Below, piece by piece: positions 56,388 to 64,000 of a DNA stretch of 64,000 bases. The notes below the pieces were generated by a model. The model searched no databases. It was not told the origin of the DNA and was given only the letters and a program-made list of their open reading frames with translations. This DNA comes from Thinopyrum elongatum (Eukaryota; Streptophyta; Magnoliopsida; Poales; Poaceae): positions 441,055,292-441,119,291 of the forward strand of contig CM022297.1 of NCBI GenBank assembly GCA_011799875.1, read 5' to 3'. Both the position numbers and the translations under genes were made by a program. Position 1 is the stretch's first letter; each line of letters opens with the position of its first letter.

Positions 56388-57107
56388 TTACTCGGACTCC
56401 TCGTCCACGTTCTCGACTTCGTCCTTGTCCCTCTTCCTCTTGGCCGATACTTCTTTGCTTGAACCGCACACTTGGCTGTCGCTCTTCATCCAACCCTTGT
56501 AGATATTGAAACAAAGGTAGGCATCCATTGCAGCGTACTGGATGTGGTCTCTATCTAGTACATTCCACTGCCATGCAAGATGAAACTTGGGCAGAGGTTT
56601 CGTCAGTTTACCGTACGAAGGATCAACCATGGCTCCTGCCAGGGTCAACATTGAAGGCTCACGGGAGGACACCAGCCCATTCTTCTGGAGGTCGAAGGGC
56701 TGGCCTACAACGAGGCCTATCCGATCCAGGACTTTTCTGTCGTTCGTAAAGTCTACATTAATGAATTTGACTTTGCCGCTCGCGAGGAAGTTCTTAAATT
56801 CCTCGCACTCAACGTCGGCATGGCATATGTGGTAGACCAAGCACAAGTTATGCACGCAAACCTGGATCACGGCGGGCTTCTTCTTCTCTTCCTCCTTTAG
56901 ATTCTTCTCTTTGTCCAGGACTGTGGTGTACTTAACATCTAGCCCAGCGACCCACTCATCATCATTTGACTTTTTGAACATGCGTCTGAAGCAAGCAAGG
57001 CATCCTTTCACCATCGCGGAAGAACGGGTGTAGATGACGTCAAACTCATCGCCGGTGATGGTTCTAATCTTGTACTCACCGCCGATCATGGAGATTTGGG
57101 ATGCCAT
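56388..57107 (-). CDS. WRN-type 3'-5' exonuclease-like protein
   Basis: Single-exon gene of 239 residues starting MASQISMIGGEYKIRTITGD. It resembles the DnaQ-like exonuclease domain of Werner helicase-type proteins, a family expanded in grasses (family recalled, not searched). Exo I region is WVAGLDVKYT (about residues 52-61), where active members have D-x-E (DLE/DVE); here Glu is Lys (AAG, one transition from GAG). Exo II is represented by INVDFTNDRKVLDRIG and exo III by YAAMDAYLCFNIYKGW, keeping the Tyr and Asp of the DEDDy pattern. A basic tail (KRKRDKD) followed by an acidic end may be a nuclear signal. The frame is open over full domain length, so the protein may be made, but the lost acidic metal ligand suggests weak or no nuclease activity. 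Confidence 0.75.
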   Translation of the reverse strand: MASQISMIGGEYKIRTITGDEFDVIYTRSSAMVKGCLACFRRMFKKSNDDEWVAGLDVKYTTVLDKEKNLKEEEKKKPAVIQVCVHNLCLVYHICHADVECEEFKNFLASGKVKFINVDFTNDRKVLDRIGLVVGQPFDLQKNGLVSSREPSMLTLAGAMVDPSYGKLTKPLPKFHLAWQWNVLDRDHIQYAAMDAYLCFNIYKGWMKSDSQVCGSSKEVSAKRKRDKDEVENVDEESE

Positions 57108-57434
57108 CGATTTGGGAGGAGGGTTAGGATTAGTGGAACTGCTGTAATGTGAAAGGACGGGATGACTAGGAGCGAATTGCCGTAATGTTAAAGGACGGCC
57201 GGGGACGAGTAGGAGCGAATTGCTAGCAGTTTTTTGATTGTAAAAATGCTGAGTGGGGCGTGCGAATGGCAGGGTAGTGGCTTGCCTGGTGGATAAATGG
57301 CTTCATGCATAGTACTATGGGGGCCCAATTAGATGCCATGTCTACTAGACGCCCAATTAAATGGCTTCATGCATCTGTGTGTTCGCACGTCAAGCGTCGG
57401 GAAAATTACAGGTGATATGAAGCTTTCCATGCTC
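57108..57434. other. Upstream region of the exonuclease-like gene
   Basis: Probable promoter and leader of the minus-strand gene. A short duplicated phrase AAATGGCTTCATGCAT occurs at about 57295 and 57360. No TATA box could be assigned with confidence. Confidence 0.4.
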
Positions 57435-57607
57435 CCATGATACGGGCTTCCGAGAGCCCTTGGATCTGAGATCGAACTGTTGCATGGTGTGATTCTAGAC
57501 CTATGGGTGAATATCCTATCCTGGAGGGTTATTCTGCAAATTTTTAGCAACTTAGCATGTGACCGTTCGATCTTAGATCCAAGGGCTGTCAGCAGCCCGT
57601 ATCATGG
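57435..57607. mobile_element. Foldback element / small MITE
   Basis: Arms of 43 bp (57435-57477 and 57565-57607) are reverse complements with four mismatches: CCATGATACGGGCT...GATCGAAC against GTTCGATC...AGCCCGTATCATGG. The loop is 87 bp. No clear target duplication or known superfamily ends; similar arms are known to me vaguely from grass Mutator-like MITEs. Confidence 0.65.
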
Positions 57608-57969
57608 TCGCGCCTACCACGACCGTCGCCTCGCTCGTGCCCTTGGAGATTTCAGACGGCTATAAATGAGCATTTTTTTGCCTACTTCGCATGCATGAAA
57701 CTACTTCCTCCGTCCAGGTGCGTTAGGCTATCTGATGTTGGCATGTCATACATAGTCATCACTTATAGTGACTCATACAACAAGGTTAGCTATAAGGTTG
57801 GCTATAAGAGTATTTTTTTTTACTTCTCTCTATCTCTTTCTTCGTAGTATTTATTGCATTTGCCAAGGAGTAAGTAGCTAGGAAGTACTTGGCACCTGTA
57901 TACCATGGAGGTGGTCAGGAATCGGGAGACTCACGTTGGTCGTAGCGCCGCAGTAATAATGATAATGGC

Positions 57970-58200
57970 AAGTCAAATCACAGGGCCTCACCTGTCCAGC
58001 AGTAACGAGCCGTCAAATCACACAGCCCTACGTTTGAAGCAGCCTACTCCCTCATCTTCTCGCCTCTCAGTCAAACCGACTAGGCGGAACTGCCCCGCCT
58101 ACCGCGCGGGAAAAGCCCTGCCCTTGACTTTTAAATAAAATTTTGTATACATGGATTGCGCCATGGAGCAAAGCCTGAAGAAAACGGCGGTACACATGTA
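57970..58200. repeat. Second copy of the diverged direct repeat
   Basis: Partner of 55736-55935, with an added ~35-bp segment (about 58035-58070). Both copies contain TTTTAAAT followed by ATGGATTGCGCCATGG, so they could be related promoter-proximal sequences, or simply a dispersed repeat. Confidence 0.55.
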
Positions 58201-59067
58201 TACAGCACGCCTGTCGCGTTCACATCGCACCCCAGACGGTCGGTCGGTCTGGCACGCCGCTCTCCGAATGGAACGCGTGTCATATTGCGTTTGCACACAC
58301 ATGTGGGACCACAATTGAGAACCGACCATAGGCACACTCCCCCGTCCCCGCAAGTTAGCTGAGTTAATAGAAGAGAGAGACGAGAGATAGTACTGGAGTA
58401 GTGCTGTAAACATGCCGGTGCCTGGACGATCCCTGCACGACACGGGAGATCAGTTCGTCCATGCATATGACTAGACTCCAGTAGACGGCTGGATTGGCTA
58501 TCGTTTACATATCATGCAGGCTGTGTTGTACAGGGTTGTAGTTCTGATGAGAAATCTAGAAAAAAGGTTTCTTGTCATCTCGCAATATTAGGTGTCATGT
58601 GCTTCGGATCACTGCGAGGGTTAAACAGCGACAACTGCATTCCTCCAAGGCACTGGTCATTGGGGGCACATGCACGAAGACTACTCGGCTGCCATCTAGG
58701 TCAAGCTGGCTATGTTAATTAGGACATCTATTGATTGACCCCTTTTCTATGAGTTTGTATTTAATTTGAGCTTTGATCCTCGTCTAGTTTGTCAGTCGGG
58801 ATTCATGTTGTCTCCTTGGGGCAGTGAGGTTATGGTTTCTTGTCATGTGGCATTTTTTCATGTTATATGTTAATCCGGTGCTTCAGATCAAAATGACGAC
58901 AACTGCACCTCCGGGGCACGTGCTTGAAGACTTCTCCATAGTCATTGACGAGGTCAAGCCGACTTTGGTAGATAAAAGAAAACTACTCCACTATATAGGC
59001 AGGAGACTCCGCGCTTGCTTGTTAGTGTTGCTCTCTTCATACTCTCTCGTCCTCTCCAGATCTAAAC
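58201..59067. other. Stretch with a diverged short duplication and a TATA box
   Basis: About 58556-58700 and 58830-58950 share GTGCTTC(A/G)GATCA, CGACAACTGCA and GCACGAAGACT/GCTTGAAGACT words in order. TATATA at 58992-58997 (CTCCACTATATAGGCAGG) precedes the ATG at 59068 by 70 bp. No ORF with recognised homology. Confidence 0.4.
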
Positions 59068-59319
59068 ATGACAACGGTGGCCACACTCTCTCTGCTCACC
59101 GCTGGTCACAGATCCGACCGGATCGCCTCCGCCGGGGAAGGTGAGAAGGTGCAATGTTCACGCGGTCGTCCTCGGCGATGGCTCTTACCCACTGCCAGTG
59201 CGTCCCGATCAGCATGCCTTGCCGTTCTCTCCCACGCAGCGCCGGCTAGGGAGGGCCTCCGACCCCTTCTTCCTCGCTGCCGTAGTGTGGGCAGATCCGG
59301 CCTCCCGCCGCCCACCTAG
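59068..59319 (+). CDS. Possible first exon of an unrecognised gene
   Basis: ATG 59068 lies 70 bp after a good TATA box. MTTVATLSLLTAGHRSDRIA leads to a donor-like GAAG|GTGAGAAG at 59141; the frame stays open to 59319 if not spliced. It is GC-rich with Pro/Arg/Ser composition. No family is recognised and no downstream exon was found, so this may be a gene fragment. Confidence 0.25.
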   Translation: MTTVATLSLLTAGHRSDRIASAGEGEKVQCSRGRPRRWLLPTASASRSACLAVLSHAAPAREGLRPLLPRCRSVGRSGLPPPT

Positions 59320-60315
59320 CGACATCCCGGCAACCGTCGGGTATAACTTCCTTCGAAACCGGCCTTGCTCTACTGCCCCAGCTCCTCATGTCGCTGCATT
59401 TGTATCTTTTACTATTTCTCAGGCCCCCTAATAGATAGGATCGATCGGCTGTTCGAAAGCCATCTAAATTTTTACTGTTAAGAGGTAAAACTACTTCATG
59501 CAGTCGAATCTAGTACTACTTGGTTCAAACAGGGAAGAAAGGGGGTGGGGGGTGGGGGAAGATTTGTTACTTGAATCTAGGACTTGGTCGAAAGAGGAAA
59601 TAATGGGGGCGAAAAGTAGCAGAGACTGGCTATCCAACTGGTCTCTTGGTCTAATAGGGAAATAAAGGGAAACGCAGTACAAACTCAATATAAAACGATC
59701 TATTGGTTGAAAAAGGAAAGAAAGTGGGGACTAGGGGACAAGTCAACAGAGTATGTCCAGCACTAGATTTGCTAGCCTCACACAGTATAAGGTGGCTATA
59801 CCGAACAAAAATGGGACCAACCCAGATATCCTGTTTGGATGTTTGTTGCCCCGAGCCCCTCTTATGTAATGCCACTGGTAAAATGTAGCAGTCCCACTGT
59901 TAAAGTAAGGACACGTTAAACCAATGTTGTTTTCAATGTAGTGCCTCCAGTAATATGAATCAATGGCACTGTTTTTCATGTCCTGCTAAATTTCCCATTA
60001 AGATAAGTTGCTTCTTTTTGTTAGAAATGCAACTGTCTTAGTCCGCCTACTCTCCCGTGCCCAAATACCAACTCTTTAGCAGCTGTTAATGTAATGTTGC
60101 TGGTAAAATGAAGCAATGACACCATTAAAGTAATGTCGTATTTAACCGTTGTCATAGTTAATACTAATGCCCACACTAATATCTAGCAATGCTGCTGCTT
60201 TAGAAATTGCTACTGTCCTTGTAGGATCGCCATTCAGATAAGGAACATGCTTCTTTTCATTTGATGTATGTTTCATCACTTGTTAGTCACCCTCCTTTCC
60301 ACCTTTTTGTGCAAA
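59320..60315. other. Non-coding stretch with diverged repeats of about 220-250 bp
   Basis: GGTAAAATGTAGCAGTCCCA with GTTAAAGTAAGGACACGTTA (about 59877) and GGTAAAATGAAGCAATGACA with ATTAAAGTAATGTCGTATTT (about 60103) head two diverged units. Further related segments occur at about 61795-61985 and 63745-63890. No protein gene supported. Confidence 0.5.
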
Positions 60316-61654
60316 CAGAGATATACATTTCACGCTTGATCTTAGTTGAACTGCACAAAATGATATCCAAATTATAGTTGAACATTCCACGAGCTTCACG
60401 ACCAACCTTGATGTTGCTCAATTTTATTGCAACTAATGAAGAAGAAGCTGCTAGCTCATGGGACCAAGTACTTGCTAACTGCATGATGCAAACATTGCTT
60501 CATTTTAGGTGAACTGCACAAAAAGGTCCCATGAATTGAATCATCCATGTTGGTGACTGGTGTCATCCCTTCTACGATGGCATTGACTGCAGATATGGTT
60601 CCCATCACGAGGTATGTTCCTTTTTGGTCCGACCGTTTGCCAAAGATCATGCATGTTGACTCTGCTCTTGTGCTACTGTTTTGGCACTGCCATGATAAAG
60701 CAGTAATGTTATTATTTTGCACCTTAATCTAGTGGCACTATTAATTTGAGGCAATTTTTTGGCACCGCTAGTGCCACTGATTTTTTTTATATATCGAAAG
60801 AGGGGGTTTCCTCTGATTTCATTAAAGAAACCCAACCATAGAGAACCATTATCCGACAACATCTCAGTGTAAACGGGCAGTTATGCAAGAACAAACTGAG
60901 TACTAGCAGGAGACAAGTTCGCCACATAAGCTAGGCAGGTAGGAGGACGCAGCCCCAGCTCGACCAAGTTTGGATTAGTTGCAATAAAACAGAGATATAC
61001 ATTTCACGCTTGATCTTAGTTGAACTGCACAAAATGATATCCAAATTATAGTTGAACATTCCACGAGCTTCACGACCAACCTTGATGTTGCTCAATTTTA
61101 TTGCAACTAATGAAGAAGAAGCTGCTAGCCCATGGGACCAAGTACTTGCTAACTGCATGATGCCAACATTGCTTCATTTTAGGTGAACTGCACAAAAAGG
61201 TCCCATGAATTGAATCATCCATGTTGGTGACTGGTGTCATCCCTTCTACGATGGCGTTGACTGCAGATATGGTTCCCATCACGAGGTATGTTCCTTTTTG
61301 GTCCGACCGTTTGCCAAAGATCCTGCATGTTGACTCTGCTCTTGTGCTACTGTTTTGGCACTGCCATGATAAAGCATTAATGTTATAATTTTGCACCTTA
61401 ATCTAGTGGAACTATTAATTTGAGGCAATGTTTTGGCACCGCTAGAGCCACTGATTTTTTTATATCAAAAGAGGGGTTTCCTTCGATTTCATTAAAGAAA
61501 CCCAACCATAGAGAACCATTATCCAACAACATCTCAGTGTAAACGGGCAGTTATGCAACTACTACTAGAATGGACCGAGTACTAGCAGGAGACAAGTTTG
61601 CCACATAAGCTAGGCAGGTAGGGGGACACATCACCAGCTCGACCAAGTTTGGAT
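60316..61654. repeat. Recent 0.66-kb tandem duplication
   Basis: 60316-60977 and 60990-61654 are nearly identical, both running from AGAGATATACATTTCACGCT to CGACCAAGTTTGGATTA, with a dozen or so substitutions and small indels, separated by 12 bp. The open frames in each copy are parallel and have no recognised domain. Confidence 0.88.
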
Positions 61655-62040
61655 TACAACCCAAATTCTACCACAGAAACATCAGGGGGAAGATAGGGAC
61701 TGAAAGAGCCAGCTTCAGCATCCCAGTCTAAGCACCCCCGGCCTCCATCCTTGCGACGCATGGTACACCTCGCTTGCCACCTGCTCGACCCTAGTGCCAC
61801 AGATAAAATGAAGTAATAATACAGTTAAAATAGAGCGAGTGTCCTCTCTATCATTTCATTTCCAATGTAGATAAAGAAAGTGCTTCTCTTTGTTAGTATA
61901 TGTTTCATCAACTAGTCCCATTGTTAATGTTTAAGTGTTTCTGCAAACTGGGGTGCTTAATTTTAGTTGATCTGCACAAAAATAGAGATTGGAATGTCTC
62001 AAGGCCCCTCCTTGTACTACTGCTGTACACTGATGTTCAT
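61655..62040. other. Gene-free stretch
   Basis: Includes a third diverged unit (about 61795-61985) of the series beginning at 59877. Nothing else is supported. Confidence 0.45.
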
Positions 62041-63622
62041 TGATACGTCTCCAACGTATCTATAATTTTTGATTATTCCATGCTATTATATTATCTGTTT
62101 TGGATGTTTTATATGCATTAATATGCTATTTTATATTATTTTTGGGACTAACCTATTAACCTAGAGCCCAGTGCCAGTTCCTGTTTTTTCCTTGTTTTTG
62201 AATTTCGCAGAAAAGGAATACCAAACGGAGTCCAAACGGAATAAAACTTTCGCGATGATCTTTCTTGGACCAAAAGGAAACCAGAGGACTTGGAGTGCAA
62301 GTCAGAGAAGCCACAAGGCGGCCACAAGGACGGAGGGCGCGCCCCCACCCTTGTGGGCCCCTCATGCGTCTCCTGACCTAATTCTTTCGCCTATATATAC
62401 TCTTATATGCCCAAACCACCAGAGGCATCCACGAAAAGACTTTTCCACCGCCGGAACCTTCTGTACCCGTGAGATCCCATCTAGGGGCCTTTTCCGGCGT
62501 CCTGCCGGAGGGGGATTTCGATCACGGAGGGCTTCTACATCAACACCATTGCCCTTCCGGTGAAGCGTGAGTAGTTTACCTCAGACCTACGGGTCCATAG
62601 CTAGTAGCTAGATGGCTTCTTCTCTCTCTTTGATTCTCAATACCACGTTCTCCTCGATGTTCTTGGAGATCTATTCGATGTAATACTTTTTTGCGGTGTG
62701 TTTGCCGAGATCCGATGAATTGTGGATTTATGATCAGCTTATCTATGAATATTATTTGAATCTTCTCTGAATTCTTTTATGCATGATTTGATATCTTTAC
62801 AAGTCTCTTCGAACTATCGATTTGGTTTGGCCAACTAGATTGGTTTTTCTTGCAATGGGAGAAGTGCTTAGCTTTGGGTTCAATCTTGCGGTGTCCTTTC
62901 CCAGTGACAGCAGGTGCAACAAGGCACGTATTGTATTGTTGCCATCGAGGATAAAAAGATGGGGTTTTCATCATATTGCTTGAGTTAATTCCTCTACATC
63001 ATGTCATCTTTCTTAATGCGTTACTCTGTTGTTCATGAACTTAATACTCTAGATGCAGGCAGGAGTCGGTCGATGTGTGGAGTAAAAGTAGTAGATGTAG
63101 AATCGTTTCGGTCTACTTGACACGGACGTGATGCCTATATTCATGATCATTGCCTTAGATATCGTCATAACTTTGCGCTTTTCTATCAATTGCTCGGCAG
63201 TAATTTGTTCACCCACCGTATTATTTTCTATCTTGAGAGAAGCCTCTAGTGAAACCTATGGCCCCCGGGTCTATTTTCCATTATACAATATTTTTACTTT
63301 CCAATCTATGAGTTTCCGATTTACGATTTGCAATCTTTTACTTTCCAATCTATAAAACAAAAATACCAAAAAAATATTTACTTTACCGTTTATCTATCTC
63401 TATCAGATCTCACATTTGCGAGTAACCGAGAAGGGATTGACAACCCCTTATCACGTTGGGTGCAAGTTTGGTGTTTGTTTGTGCAGGTATTCGGTGACTT
63501 GCGTGTTGTCTCCTACTGGATTGATACCTTGGTTCTCAAAACTGAGGGAAATACTTACTCTACTTTGCTGCATCACCCTTTCCTCTTCAAGGGAAAAACA
63601 AATGCAAGCTCAAGAAGTAGCA
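62041..63622 (+). mobile_element. Solo LTR of the Gypsy C family
   Basis: Starts TGATACGTCTCCAACGTATC and ends CTCAAGAAGTAGCA, 1582 bp, matching the Gypsy C LTRs throughout with more substitutions. Flanked by TTCAT (62036-62040 and 63623-63627). No PBS or internal sequence follows, so it is the product of recombination between two LTRs. Confidence 0.93.
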
Positions 63623-63627
63623 TTCAT

Positions 63628-64000
63628 CACTAGCAGAAGGTGTATCGGGGAGAATTGGGTCGATTTCTAGTATGAGGCCTACCGATTGAGGCGTTGCAGG
63701 GCCCATCTCGCCCTCGCAGCATGGCATACTGTGATACTATCGCAATATTTTCCCATTAAGAAAATGAAGTTTCTTCTATTTATTAGTGTATGTTTCATCA
63801 ACTAGTGCCACTATAATGTAATCATGCTTTTTCATTATCTGTGCAAATAGGGTTATTCAGCTGCATTTTGGTGGAACTGCACAAATGTACGGATGGAACC
63901 GGCATATATGCAGAGTGCGAGGTGCCAAGTAAAAATTACGGACACCAACCATGCTCCATCTAAGCATTGGCATCCACCACCGGTGGGATGGGTGGCGCTC
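63628..64000. other. Gene-free end of window
   Basis: Contains a fourth diverged unit of the 59.9-kb repeat series (about 63745-63890, TATGTTTCATCAACTAGTGC). No gene supported. Confidence 0.45.

Noticed and set aside
58099..58466. Two overlapping minus-strand frames of about 110 codons
   Set aside because: No domain, overlap each other, and overlap a diverged direct repeat.
60287..61396. Parallel minus-strand frames containing NIKVGREARGMFNYNLD
   Set aside because: Appear twice only because of the tandem duplication; interrupted and without a recognised family.

Overview
The window looks like a stretch of a large grass nuclear genome, most probably Triticeae (wheat, Aegilops or barley relatives). 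The reasons are nested LTR retrotransposons of Triticeae type, Tourist, Stowaway and hAT-like MITEs, a CACTA element with GGCCCAT-rich subterminal repeats, plant-type TATA boxes, and very few host genes. Nothing suggests a prokaryote, organelle or virus genome. Element names (Copia A, Gypsy B and so on) are local labels; family names could not be confirmed without a repeat library.

Layout. 1-6947 is gene-poor: a purine-rich tract, a minisatellite of about 23 units (900-2106), a 26-nt perfect palindrome (3057-3082) and a Tourist-type MITE (5733-6005). 6948-29748 is an old Copia element (Copia A, plus strand; LTR, PBS, gag, and an unusual additional ORF with its own apparent promoter and intron). 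It is interrupted by Gypsy B (9247-18698, minus strand, Athila-like, near-intact pol, one LTR truncated by a deletion that also removed part of the Copia gag) and Gypsy C (19887-26996, plus strand, complete with TSD, non-autonomous, no pol). A CACTA element begins at 29749 inside the additional ORF. It carries a minus-strand multi-exon accessory gene with serially duplicated exons; its right end was not found. 37.5-39.2 kb is AT- and CA-rich with an hAT-like MITE.

39187-48440 is a complete Copia element (Copia D, minus strand, TSD AGCAC) related by its LTRs to Copia A. Its gag-pol is open except for one in-frame TGA. 48.4-64 kb is the only gene-bearing part: a probable short Helitron and a Stowaway-like MITE, a 175-aa unknown protein gene (49839-50366), a coiled-coil protein gene split by a 3.77-kb putative solo LTR (50937-55436, insertion 51047-54818, TSD AAAGA), a WRN-type 3'-5' exonuclease-like gene with a changed catalytic residue (56388-57107, minus), a foldback element, diverged repeats, a recent 0.66-kb tandem duplication, and a solo LTR of the Gypsy C family (62041-63622, TSD TTCAT).

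The most striking unexplained signal is a 13-bp dyad, TCGGT-N3-ACCGA. It is clustered just upstream of the TATA box in the LTRs of both Copia elements, and again upstream of a second TATA box that precedes the additional ORF inside Copia A. This looks like a repeated cis-regulatory module belonging to the Copia family.
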